From NCBI RefSeq assembly GCF_007997005.1, contig NZ_VOSL01000054.1:62001-126000 (forward strand): 64,000 nt of DNA. The letters run 5' to 3'. The notes under the pieces were generated by a model. The model was not told the origin of the DNA. It saw only the letters and a program-made list of their open reading frames with translations, and ran no database searches. Of the stretch, positions 34,567 to 43,094 are shown one piece after another. The DNA comes from Lujinxingia vulgaris. Its GTDB lineage: Bacteria; Myxococcota_A; Bradymonadia; Bradymonadales; Bradymonadaceae. A program made the position numbers and the translations under genes. Position 1 is the first letter of the stretch. Each line of letters begins with the position of its first letter.

Positions 34567-36000
34567 TCAAGGCAACGCCCCATCCCTCACATCGTTGGCC
34601 ACCACCAGGCTGATGTCCTGCCCGATCACCCCGTCGCCCGTCGCGTTGAGCCGCCCGGCGTCGCCAAAGACATAGATCGTGGTGGCCTGGTCGGGGGCGC
34701 TGAGCCGCCCGTGGTTGAGCTCCGCCAGCAGCCAGGAGGCCTCGCCACGCGTGCAGGCGGCTACGGCCTCCATGTGGTGCTGATCGTCCACGCCGGGCTC
34801 ACAGAGCACATAGGAGGGGCAGACCCGCATCGTGCTTGTGTACGCCAGCGTGGTGTAGACCTGCGCCTCGGCCGCGCCCTGAGCGGTGTAAAGGCTGGCG
34901 TACCGGTTCCAGAGGTTGTCCTCGCTGCTCGCGGCGATGATCTCGGCGTTGGCGGTGACGTTCACCACGCGCCAGCCGGCCTGATAGCTGCCGTCGACGC
35001 GCTGCCCGTCGCGCACGAGCATCGCCCCCGGCGCAGGACACGCCGCGGTGCTGCCCGACGTCTGGCTGCTCGCCGGATAAAACCCACAGCCCTCCACCTC
35101 GCTATGTGTGGCGCATTCCTCACCAGCGCTCTGCGCATATGCCGTGACGACCAGCGTGTGGTACTCGCCAGGCACAAGGCCCTCCTCCGACACCGCGCTC
35201 GCGAGCGAGGCGTCGCAGCCCTCGTCGCTCTCGTCATTCGCATCCTCCCACGCCAGGTGCGCAACCCGAAGATCCGGGCTCGCCGGCACCCTCGCATACT
35301 CGGCGTAGACGCTGGCGATGCGGCTCACGGTCACCGCCGAACGGGTCATGACCCGAAAGGGTGTCGACTCACCGTCGCGGTAGAAGCACACCTTACGCAC
35401 CGAAGACTCGCCAGGATGCTCTCCCACGATCACGCGCAGGCCCGCCTCGTCATCACCCAACTCCCCCTCGTCGCAGCCCGGGCAGACGCCCCCGCAGCCG
35501 TCCTGGCCGCAATACCCCTCCGGGCAGCGCGGCTCACACACCGTGTCGTCACCCTCGACGCGAACGCCGCAGTCCTCGCAGTCGGTGCCAAACTCGCACA
35601 GACCAAACTGGGAGGCCGGCCCCCCGTCATCGCATTGGCGATCGCCGGCGTAGCGACAGGTGTTGGTGCAGAGCTCCCCGGGTCCAAGCTCCGGCGGCTG
35701 CCAGGGCTCGGGCTCCGGGAAGGGGTCGGGGTCAGGACCGGGATCAGGACCGGGGCCAGGTCCTGGCTCGGGTTCAGGCTCGGGGACGCGTGGTCCGCAG
35801 TCACGGCAGTCGGTCCCCAGCGCACAGAAGCCATAGTCGGCGCCCGGCCCCCCGTCATCGCAGTCTCCATCGCCCTCAAAGCGGCAGGTGTTGGTGCAGA
35901 GCTCCCCCTCCAGAGGAGCGTCGCCGAAAAAACAAGACCCCAGCTGAAGGGTCAGGGCCATCAGGCCCAGCATCACGAGTCGCTGCGTCCAACCATGCAT
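34567..36000 (-). CDS. Lipoprotein with two Notch/LNR-like Cys modules and a Pro/Asp-rich hinge
   Basis: A 477-residue protein. MHGWTQRLVMLGLMALTLQL precedes LGSCF, the lipidation site. Two copies of a CTNTC...G-x-CDDGGP...FC-x3-TDC-x-DCG module follow, separated by an extended Pro-Glu-Gly-Asp hinge (EPEPEPGPGPGPDPGPDPDP). A third Cys cluster reads CEPRCPEGYCGQDGCGGVC. The module is shared with secreted proteins of myxobacteria and protists, where it looks like a calcium-binding LNR or Notch-type fold. The C-terminal 250 residues form a beta-rich domain with paired Cys and no enzyme motif. GAGGGAG five bases upstream fixes the start at 36000. Divergent from the DUF7151 lipoprotein at 36253. 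Confidence 0.8.
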   Translation of the reverse strand: MHGWTQRLVMLGLMALTLQLGSCFFGDAPLEGELCTNTCRFEGDGDCDDGGPGADYGFCALGTDCRDCGPRVPEPEPEPGPGPGPDPGPDPDPFPEPEPWQPPELGPGELCTNTCRYAGDRQCDDGGPASQFGLCEFGTDCEDCGVRVEGDDTVCEPRCPEGYCGQDGCGGVCPGCDEGELGDDEAGLRVIVGEHPGESSVRKVCFYRDGESTPFRVMTRSAVTVSRIASVYAEYARVPASPDLRVAHLAWEDANDESDEGCDASLASAVSEEGLVPGEYHTLVVTAYAQSAGEECATHSEVEGCGFYPASSQTSGSTAACPAPGAMLVRDGQRVDGSYQAGWRVVNVTANAEIIAASSEDNLWNRYASLYTAQGAAEAQVYTTLAYTSTMRVCPSYVLCEPGVDDQHHMEAVAACTRGEASWLLAELNHGRLSAPDQATTIYVFGDAGRLNATGDGVIGQDISLVVANDVRDGALP

Positions 36001-36252
36001 CGGGGCTCCCTCGTTCAGGTGTATGCAATCCTTGTTGAGCAGGGGTCTGACTGTGGCCGCTGCACGCGCGAAGATCAAGGGGGCGCTTCGAGACCGGATA
36101 CACCTCGCCATGCACATCGCCCCCCACGCTCCTCTGCTGCCGGACTTGCCGACCTGCAAGGCACAGCGTACACACTGTTACACGCACGACGTTGAACTCG
36201 CCCTCCCCCCCAACGCTGGCCAGCACCTCGTTGCCAGCCCCCTGGAGTCCCT

Positions 36253-37914
36253 ATGCACATCTGGAAACGCACCGCTCTGACCACCTGCACCCTTCTTTTG
36301 GCCGCCTGCTCGGGCGGTGATGGCGAGGTTCGCGCCGGCGAAGATGGCCAGGACGGCATCTCGACGCTGGTCTCGGTCACCGAAGAACCCGCCGGCGAAG
36401 GCTGCGAAGCCGGTGGCCAGCGCATCGATTTTGGCGCCGACCTCAACGGCGATGGCGAACTCTCGGCCGACGAGGTGGAAGGTTCAAGCCTGGTGTGCGC
36501 GGGCGTCCGGGGTGAAGACGGCGAGGATGGCGAAAATGGCGAAGACGGCGAAAACGGTGAGGATGGCGCCACCAGCCTGATCCGCAGCAGCGCGGAAGCG
36601 GCCGGAGCGAACTGCGCACAGGGGGGCACCCGAGTCGACTACGGCGTCGATGCCAACCGGGACGGCGAGCTGCAGGAGGAGGAGATCGACGGCACCGAGT
36701 ATATATGTGAGGCCGCGGAGGGCATCGCGACCCTGGTCACCAGCAACGACGAACTCGCCGGAGAAAACTGCGAAACCGGCGGCCAGCGCATCGACATCGG
36801 GCGCGACCTCAACCGCGACACCGTGCTGGGTGAGGACGAGATCGAAGACGTCGTCTATGTCTGCAATGGTGAGATGGGCGAACCCGGACAGGATGGTCAG
36901 CCCGGTCAGGACGGCGAACCCGGACAGGATGGCCTGAACGCGCTGATCGCGATCGCTGATGAGGCGCCCGGCGAAAACTGTTCGGAGGGGGGACAACGCA
37001 TCGACGTTGGCCTCGACGCAGACCGCGATGGCGAGCTTAGCCAGAGCGAGGTCACGCAGAGCGTCTACCTCTGCGACGATATGCTCGTCGTCTCACTGGC
37101 GTCTTCGCCAGACGTCGCCACCGTCTTTAACAGCCCGATCGACTGCTACTTCTACGACAACAACCTCTCCAACGGGTTCTGGCACCGCCAGTCCGATCGC
37201 ATCGTCGTGGGCTTCTTCAACCGCAACGGCTACTGGTCCCACCCGGCCGGCGAAGGCGGCTACACGCGATATCCCGACCGCGACACCTCCGCGATTTACG
37301 GTCGCATGGTGCACATTCCGGCCACCCGTACGGTCGTGCGCGGCAATGGCAACACAGGCCCGGCGCCTGCCTCCGCCATCTCGGTGGGCACGGTCTCCGA
37401 CGCGGGTCTGCTCTCGGGCTTTGAGACCGCCGTCTTCTCCGATGGCTTCAGCGGCAACTGCAACCTGATGTCGGCAAGCCATGACGCCTTCCTCTGCTTC
37501 GACGGCAGCGGCATTCGCCACTACGCCACCACCGAGGGCTCGGCGACTCTGACGCTGACGCAGACCATCACGCTCTCGCAGTCCCCCACCAGCACGTGCG
37601 GCGCCCCGGAGTGTTTTGGCAACACCTTCGCCTACGACGGCGCGTACTATTACTTCGCCCAGCAGGCCGGCAACACCCCTGGCCGCGCCTATGAAGTCTT
37701 CGGGCTCGGCGGCACCTTCCTGAGCACGCAGACCGCCGACGGCAGCGACCGCATCACCTCGACTTACTTCGACTGGTCGAAGGGGCGCTACACCACCCAC
37801 GATGGCTACGGGCAACGCAGCGGCATCAACAACTACACCTGGAGCGGCGGCTACAACGGCAACGACAGCCAGTGCTACAGCGGGCCCTCGCCATACCACA
37901 CCAACGCGACCTGA
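36253..37914 (+). CDS. Lipoprotein with four DUF7151-type repeats and collagen-like spacers
   Basis: A 553-residue protein. MHIWKRTALTTCTLLLAAC gives the lipidated Cys. Four repeats of about 50-60 residues follow, each with EEPAGEGCEAGGQRIDFG-type then DLNGDGELSADEV-type segments. The second is an EF-hand-like calcium loop, and each repeat ends in YVC or a variant. They match what I know as DUF7151. Between them are Gly-x-x runs (GEDGEDGENGEDGENGEDG, GEPGQDGQPGQDGEPGQDG) resembling collagen. After residue 275 comes a private beta-rich domain (about 280 residues), probably a propeller or lectin-like head. Likely a rigid calcium-dependent surface stalk. A strong terminator follows. Shares an intergenic region with the minus-strand lipoprotein. 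Confidence 0.85.
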   Translation: MHIWKRTALTTCTLLLAACSGGDGEVRAGEDGQDGISTLVSVTEEPAGEGCEAGGQRIDFGADLNGDGELSADEVEGSSLVCAGVRGEDGEDGENGEDGENGEDGATSLIRSSAEAAGANCAQGGTRVDYGVDANRDGELQEEEIDGTEYICEAAEGIATLVTSNDELAGENCETGGQRIDIGRDLNRDTVLGEDEIEDVVYVCNGEMGEPGQDGQPGQDGEPGQDGLNALIAIADEAPGENCSEGGQRIDVGLDADRDGELSQSEVTQSVYLCDDMLVVSLASSPDVATVFNSPIDCYFYDNNLSNGFWHRQSDRIVVGFFNRNGYWSHPAGEGGYTRYPDRDTSAIYGRMVHIPATRTVVRGNGNTGPAPASAISVGTVSDAGLLSGFETAVFSDGFSGNCNLMSASHDAFLCFDGSGIRHYATTEGSATLTLTQTITLSQSPTSTCGAPECFGNTFAYDGAYYYFAQQAGNTPGRAYEVFGLGGTFLSTQTADGSDRITSTYFDWSKGRYTTHDGYGQRSGINNYTWSGGYNGNDSQCYSGPSPYHTNAT

Positions 37915-37967
37915 TGGCGCGCGGCAACACCTGGTCTGAGATGAGCGCTACCCTGTGAAAGGCCGAA

Positions 37968-38003
37968 GGGGCGCGGGCAATTGCCCGCGCCCCTGCTTTT
38001 TGT
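37968..38003 (+). terminator. Terminator after DUF7151 lipoprotein
   Basis: GGGGCGCGGGCAATTGCCCGCGCCCC is a perfect palindrome followed by CTTTTTG and a further TTCTTTTG. The next gene ends at 38027 on the other strand. Confidence 0.9.
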
Positions 38004-38026
38004 TCTTTTGCTCGACGCTCCACACC

Positions 38027-39181
38027 TCACCGCCCACAAACCTCATCCACCACTCCAGCATCGAGCATTAAACACCCATTGAACTGCGCAAAACGCCGCA
38101 GCCCCTCGTTGAGCGCCCCAAAAAAGCGCTCCCGATCAAAAGCAACACCCTCAAGGTGCAAACTCAACACCTCCAGACGCCCCTCGGCCCGATGCGCCTT
38201 CGTATCGATGCGCGCCACGAAGGTGTCGCCCCATAAAACGGGCAGACAGAAGTAGCCATACTCGCGCTTCGAGGCAGCAACATAGCTCTCCAGGCGGTAC
38301 TCAAACCCGAAGAGCGACTTCAAACGGTCACGGTGGATCAGGACATTATCAAAAGGCGACAGCACCTTAACGGTGGGCTCGGGCTGCGCTGCGCTCTCCA
38401 ACGCCTCACAATCGACGTACACGCTGGAGCCGTCGGCCAGAACCACCTCCTCGATCGCTCCATCGGCCAGTTGCGCGTCGACAATGACACGCATGGCCTC
38501 GCGCAACGCCCTGCCCTTTTGCAGGTGCAGGAGCTGCTTCCAGCTAAACACACCATGGGCCCGGCGCGTGGTCTCAAAGAGGTAGGCCGCATACTCCTCA
38601 AGGGTCGGCACGCTCAGATCGAGGCCCTCGGGCAGCACGCGTTCGGCAAGGTCGTAGACCTTCTCCATGCCCTCGCGACGACAGATCATCAGCTCCCCCA
38701 TCATAAAGAGCGTATCAAGGGCACGACGCACGGGCCTCGAACCCCAGGTCGTGTCCCGACGCTCGGCCCTGCGCTCAAAATCCCGCGCTTTCAAAGGGCC
38801 TTCTCCACGCACCCGCGCCAGAATCTCCCGCATCAATGGCGAGTCCAGCGTCTTAAAATACCGACTCTCTCCTCGCCGAATCGCGCTCATGCGCCGCAGC
38901 GCGAAGCGATAGTCGCGCATCGGCAGGTAGGAGGCCGCGTGAAACCAGTACTCAAAGACCTTCTGCTCGCGCACCAGGGCGTTGAGATGATCCGGCTCGT
39001 AGCCCGGCACCCGACTCCACAAGACGTGATGATGCGCGCGCTCGACGACCGAGAGCGTATCGATCTGCACATAGCCCAGGTGTTCGATGGCGCGCTGCGC
39101 CCCAATCAGGCCGTCGTCCGGCCGCAGTGACGGGTTCAAACCTTGTCGGGATATAGCGAGGCGTCTCAGCGTAGAGGACAT
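38027..39181 (-). CDS. YcaQ/AlkX-type winged-helix DNA glycosylase (HTH_42)
   Basis: A 384-residue protein of the HTH_42 family. Near the N terminus, AIEHLGYVQIDTLSVVERAH followed by HHVLWSRVPGY carries the Q-x-D catalytic motif (QID) described for E. coli YcaQ, which unhooks DNA interstrand crosslinks. FEYWFHAASYLPMRDYRF and SPFDNVLIHRDRLKSLFGFE are further family landmarks. The length matches YcaQ. AGGA five bases upstream supports the ATG at 39181; the open frame to 39463 adds sequence unlike the family. It stands alone. The repair role is from the family; the intact motif suggests it is active. Confidence 0.87.
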   Translation of the reverse strand: MSSTLRRLAISRQGLNPSLRPDDGLIGAQRAIEHLGYVQIDTLSVVERAHHHVLWSRVPGYEPDHLNALVREQKVFEYWFHAASYLPMRDYRFALRRMSAIRRGESRYFKTLDSPLMREILARVRGEGPLKARDFERRAERRDTTWGSRPVRRALDTLFMMGELMICRREGMEKVYDLAERVLPEGLDLSVPTLEEYAAYLFETTRRAHGVFSWKQLLHLQKGRALREAMRVIVDAQLADGAIEEVVLADGSSVYVDCEALESAAQPEPTVKVLSPFDNVLIHRDRLKSLFGFEYRLESYVAASKREYGYFCLPVLWGDTFVARIDTKAHRAEGRLEVLSLHLEGVAFDRERFFGALNEGLRRFAQFNGCLMLDAGVVDEVCGR

Positions 39182-39786
39182 TGTCATCCTGGGGGGGAGG
39201 AAGTTCGTTTCGGGGGACGACGCGTGAGCCTGGAAAAGCCGCAGCGGGAGCAGAAACGCCCTTAAACATCGCCCGACCACCTCTCGCAGACCCGATAAAG
39301 CGTTACCGCCCGGGGGAGGACTACCTGAACACTCATATAGGTTCAACCTCGGACGCCAGGATATCGCCCCAGCGACTTTGCCCTCTCCAAAAAATCTTCC
39401 GACAAAGCTTTCCCTCCTCCGGGCCGTGACTAAATGCCTGGTGGTGAGCGTCCGCTCACCCATGGATGTGCCTTCCCCCCTTTATGCCCTTCCCGGCCAT
39501 CCCCATCTGAGCGATCGCTTTCAGCCCGCTGAATCTCCTCTCGGCGGTAGCGCACTGACCTGAACCCCCTGCAAACTTTGCGCTCTTCGCCCCCTTCAAG
39601 CATCCCTTAATGCATAATTCGCACATTTCTCAGCTGGTGAAATAGTTTTCACCCACAGGAATACAAAACTTTACAGACCGTTCTTTACCCGCTCCGAGGG
39701 ATCGTGGATAGTCGCCACGTTGCCCGGGCCCACCTCCAGCGCAACCCACCACCCAGACTGGGGAACCTTTTGTGAGAACCACCGCT
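39182..39786. other. Gene-less 600 bp, probable promoter region
   Basis: No supported gene on either strand. The stretch 39600-39690 is AT-richer (TTAATGCATAATTCGCACAT, AATAGTTTTCACCCACAGGA) than anything nearby and likely carries promoter or regulator sites for the roadblock gene. I cannot identify a specific operator, and there is no clear hairpin. Confidence 0.4.
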
Positions 39787-40473
39787 ATGAAACGCACCCC
39801 GGAAGACACTTCTCGCACCTCCACCGGATCGACCGACGACGGTCGACTGCGCGCGCTGCCGCTCGAGCCCCCCGGGAAGATGCCCTCAAACGACCCCGAA
39901 GACGTTCGCGTCGGCCCGGTCTTTCCCCACCGTCTGGGTGACCCGATGTCCGACGAGGAGCTCGCGCTTGAGGAAGAGCCCATCAAGACCACGCGTAGCG
40001 AACCCACACCCCGCTCCCCCGGCGAGGCCCTGCAAAGCATCAACGCAAACTTCAACCCAACCCACGCACGTTCATCCCAACGCAACGACGAAAAGGAAGT
40101 ACCCATGTCGAACCCCGTAGAAGACGCTCTCAAAGAACTCTCCACCATTGATGGATTCATCGCCGGCGCCGTCGGAAACAGCGCCAGCGGCATGGTCATG
40201 GGTTCGATCGGCGGGTCCGATACGTTCAATATCGAGGTCGCCGTCGCCGCCAACACCGAGGTGGTAAAGTCGAAAAACCGCGCCATGAAAGCTCTGAAAC
40301 TGGAAGGCACGATTGAAGATATTTTGATCACGCTGACCGACCAGTATCACCTGATCCGCCCGCTGCAGAGCCACCCGGAGATCTTCCTCTACCTGGCGGT
40401 GGATCGGGAGCGCGCCAACTTAGGGATGGCCCGCTTCACGCTGGCCAACGCCGAGGGCTCGCTGAACCTCTGA
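39787..40473 (+). CDS. Roadblock/LC7-domain protein with disordered N-terminal extension
   Basis: The C-terminal 122 residues, from MSNPVEDALKELSTIDGFIA through ILITLTDQYHLIRPLQSHPE, are a Roadblock/LC7 domain. Such domains modulate small GTPases of the MglA type in deltaproteobacteria. Upstream, about 106 residues are Pro/Asp/Glu-rich and disordered-looking. AAGGAAG five bases before the ATG at 40105 is a better ribosome site than the one for 39787 or for the in-frame GTG at 39772. The cell may therefore make the short form, the long form or both. No MglA gene lies in the window. A terminator follows directly. The domain call is firm; the start is not. Confidence 0.75.
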   Translation: MKRTPEDTSRTSTGSTDDGRLRALPLEPPGKMPSNDPEDVRVGPVFPHRLGDPMSDEELALEEEPIKTTRSEPTPRSPGEALQSINANFNPTHARSSQRNDEKEVPMSNPVEDALKELSTIDGFIAGAVGNSASGMVMGSIGGSDTFNIEVAVAANTEVVKSKNRAMKALKLEGTIEDILITLTDQYHLIRPLQSHPEIFLYLAVDRERANLGMARFTLANAEGSLNL

Positions 40474-40502
40474 GCCTTTTGCTCCGGAGCTTGATCGAAG
40501 TG

Positions 40503-40540
40503 AAACGCCGCGCGCCTCCCCGGAGGTGCGCGGCGTTTTT
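40503..40540 (+). terminator. Terminator after roadblock gene
   Basis: AAACGCCGCGC-GCCTCC-CC-GGAGGTGCGCGGCGTTTTT, a long GC-rich stem followed by five T residues. Confidence 0.88.
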
Positions 40541-40652
40541 GTGTTCGCCCCTCACGCTGGGTCATCGGCTCCCCTCGTGCTCTGCGTCGGAGTGCGCTAG
40601 GCTGCGCGAGCCGAGCCACACCCAACCCGCGGCTCGAACGCCGTACGTTAAC

Positions 40653-40681
40653 CCGTCGCCCCGCTGCGACGGGCCTTTTTG
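40653..40681 (+). terminator. Second terminator-like hairpin before beta-ureidopropionase
   Basis: CCCGTCG-n6-CGACGGG followed by CCTTTTTG. It lies 54 bases upstream of the next start, so it may be a second terminator for the roadblock transcript or an attenuator for the next gene. Confidence 0.6.
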
Positions 40682-40734
40682 CAGTGTTTTGATAGCCCCA
40701 TCGACCATCAACCCCTTACCTGCGAGGTGAAGCG

Positions 40735-42030
40735 ATGAGCACTCCCAACGAGATCGAGAGCCTGGAGCGTCTTCTTCATAAACTTCCCGAGGAAGACCAG
40801 GCCGAGGCCTTCCGTATCCTTTACGGCAACCTCCCCGAGGCCATCCCTCTCACCGAGGCGGCCGCATCCCTGGCCGAGGAGTACGACTTTGACGTGGCGG
40901 CCTACCGCTTCCGCGCCAAACGCGAGCAGCGCCGCGAGCCGCGCGTGGTGCGCGTCGGTGTGATTCAGACGCAGATCGTCGAGCCCACCGACGCCCCGGT
41001 CGAGACGCAGTACGAGGCGCTGCGCGCCCGCACCGAGCAGCTGATTCACGCCGCCGGCGCCATGGGCACCAACGTGCTCGGTCTGCAGGAAGCCTGGACG
41101 ATGCCCTTCGCCTTCTGCACCCGCGAGAAGGAGCCCTGGCTGGAGTTCGCCGAGCCGGTCGACGGCCCCTCCACCCGCTTTCTGGCCACTCTAGCTCGCC
41201 GCTACAACATGGTCATCGTCTCCCCCATCCTGGAGCGCGATGAGCGCCACGGGGGCACCATCCACAACACGGCGGTGGTGATCGGCAACCGCGGCAACAT
41301 CATCGGCGTGCACCGCAAAAACCACATCCCGCGCGTGGGCGACTTCAACGAGTCGACCTACTACATGGAAGGCAACACCGGGCACCCGGTCTTCGCCACC
41401 GAGTTCGGGAAGGTCGGCGTCAACATCTGCTACGGGCGCCACCACCCGCTCAACTGGCTGATGTTCGGGCTCAACGGTGCCGAGATCGTGTTCAACCCCT
41501 CGGCCACCGTCGGCGCCCTCTCCGAGCCCCTCTGGGGCATTGAGGCGCGCTGCGCGGCGATCGCCAACAACTATTTTACCGCCGCCATCAACCGCATCGG
41601 CACCGAGAGTTTCCCCAACGAATTCACCTCCGGCGACGGTCGCCCGGCCCACCATGACTTCGGTCATTTCTATGGCTCGAGCTACGTGACCGCCCCCGAC
41701 GGCAGCCGCACCCCGGGGCTCTCCCGCACCCGCGACGGGCTTTTGGTCAGCGAGATTGACTTAAACCACTGCCGTCAGGTCCGCGACACCTGGGGATTCC
41801 AGATGACCTCGCGCCTTGAGGAGTATGGCGAGCTTATCAGCCGGGCGGCGGCCCCGGACTTTGAGCCCCAGGTCATCGTCGATCCCGGCGTCGACATCTC
41901 TACCGGCCGCGGCACCACCCCGCCCTCGGCCGGCCGCGCCCTGCACCACGCCTCACCGCGCGCGCTGGGCTCGGCGCCCGCCCAGCAGATTACCTATGTG
42001 GGCGAAGAAGAAGGCTCCCGTAAGGAGTGA
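40735..42030 (+). CDS. Beta-ureidopropionase (beta-alanine synthase), animal-type
   Basis: A 431-residue carbon-nitrogen hydrolase. The catalytic triad is E119 in [19 protein letters not shown]195 in [19 protein letters not shown] and C232 in [14 protein letters not shown]. These numbers nearly equal those of human UPB1 (E119, K196, C233). The N-terminal helical extension ([20 protein letters not shown]) that animal enzymes use for oligomer contacts is also present. Long stretches ([43 protein letters not shown]) match the animal protein almost residue for residue. It cleaves N-carbamoyl-beta-alanine to beta-alanine, CO2 and ammonia in pyrimidine breakdown. No dihydropyrimidinase is adjacent. 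The C-terminal 60 residues are a variable tail. Confidence 0.9.
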   Translation: MSTPNEIESLERLLHKLPEEDQAEAFRILYGNLPEAIPLTEAAASLAEEYDFDVAAYRFRAKREQRREPRVVRVGVIQTQIVEPTDAPVETQYEALRARTEQLIHAAGAMGTNVLGLQEAWTMPFAFCTREKEPWLEFAEPVDGPSTRFLATLARRYNMVIVSPILERDERHGGTIHNTAVVIGNRGNIIGVHRKNHIPRVGDFNESTYYMEGNTGHPVFATEFGKVGVNICYGRHHPLNWLMFGLNGAEIVFNPSATVGALSEPLWGIEARCAAIANNYFTAAINRIGTESFPNEFTSGDGRPAHHDFGHFYGSSYVTAPDGSRTPGLSRTRDGLLVSEIDLNHCRQVRDTWGFQMTSRLEEYGELISRAAAPDFEPQVIVDPGVDISTGRGTTPPSAGRALHHASPRALGSAPAQQITYVGEEEGSRKE

Positions 42031-42058
42031 GCCTGCTTCCCGAATAACCCACACGACT

Positions 42059-42088
42059 CGCCCCGCTCAGAAGCCCCTGAGCGGGGCG
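42059..42088 (+). terminator. Terminator after beta-ureidopropionase
   Basis: CGCCCCGCTCAG-n6-CTGAGCGGGGCG followed by TTGTTCTC. A good stem with a weak T tract. Confidence 0.7.
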
Positions 42089-42333
42089 TTGTTCTCTGGC
42101 TCTCACGCGTCACCTCCACTCGCCACACACAGCGCCTTGCCACCGACGCCAATACGCCGCAGCGCGTCATTTCTGGCCGTCTTCGGCGTGACTCACCAGT
42201 CATGCCAAAGGCCGTCTTGACATCGCTCACACCTCCCCATAAAGCCCACCTCCCGATAACCGGCAGTGTGCCCGAACCTCTCGGACGCCGGTCTTTTGCA
42301 AACCAGGTTGGACCCGAAGTCAGGTGGCTGTAG

Positions 42334-43017
42334 ATGGAACCCCATAGCGACACTCGCCGCACCGCCGCGTTCTACGACGTCGACGGCACGCTCATCCGCA
42401 CCAACGTGGTGCACGCCTACGCCTACTACGCGATCAACAGCCCGGCGATGGGCGACAAGATCGGCAAGACCGCCGGCCTGCTCGCAAGCCTTCCGCTTTA
42501 CTGGATCGCCGACAAGTTCGACCGCCGCGTCTTCAATGAGGCCTTCTACAAAAACTACGCCGGCTTCACCGAGGACCGCCTGGTCCTCATCGGCGAAGAG
42601 ATCTTTGAGAAGGTCATCAAGCCCAACATCTTCAAAGGCGCGCACAGCCTGGTCGATCGCAGCAAACGTCAGGGCCACGACCAGATCCTGGTGACCGGCG
42701 CCCTCGACGTCATCACCAAACCCCTGGCGGACTTTCTGGGCTGCAAAGACTTCGTGGCCAACCGCCTGGAGATCAAAGATGGCAAAGCCACCGGCCGCCT
42801 GCTCAAACCCATGATCGCCGGCGCCAACAAAGCCCTCTGGGTGCGCCGCTACGCCGAGGAGCACGGCTACGATCTCGACCGCTCCTTTGCCTACGCCGAC
42901 AGCGGCTCCGACATCCCGCTGCTCTCGGTGGTCGGTAACCCCTGCGCCATCAACCCCGACTTCAAGATGCGCACCACGGCCCGCGCCTACGACTGGCCGG
43001 TGCTCAACCTCGACTGA
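42334..43017 (+). CDS. HAD-IB (SerB-like) phosphatase, first gene of elb-like cluster
   Basis: A 227-residue HAD hydrolase. FYDVDGTL is motif I with the nucleophile Asp, LVTGALDVITKPLADFLGCK is the motif II region, and FAYADSGSDIPLLSVVGN is motif IV, as in HAD-IB enzymes. These remove phosphate from small or lipid-linked substrates. AGGTGG six bases upstream marks the start. It is followed at 77 bases by the LarA-like gene and then by the large ElbD-like enzyme, a gene order I recall from myxobacterial ether-lipid (elb) clusters. A phosphatidate-type phosphatase role in that pathway is plausible but inferred. Confidence 0.85.
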   Translation: MEPHSDTRRTAAFYDVDGTLIRTNVVHAYAYYAINSPAMGDKIGKTAGLLASLPLYWIADKFDRRVFNEAFYKNYAGFTEDRLVLIGEEIFEKVIKPNIFKGAHSLVDRSKRQGHDQILVTGALDVITKPLADFLGCKDFVANRLEIKDGKATGRLLKPMIAGANKALWVRRYAEEHGYDLDRSFAYADSGSDIPLLSVVGNPCAINPDFKMRTTARAYDWPVLNLD

Positions 43018-43094
43018 TCTCGATGAAAAACGCCGGCCACGTCACCTCCTGACGCGCGGCGCTCCTCATACATCTTTATTGCGGAAGGTCTGGC

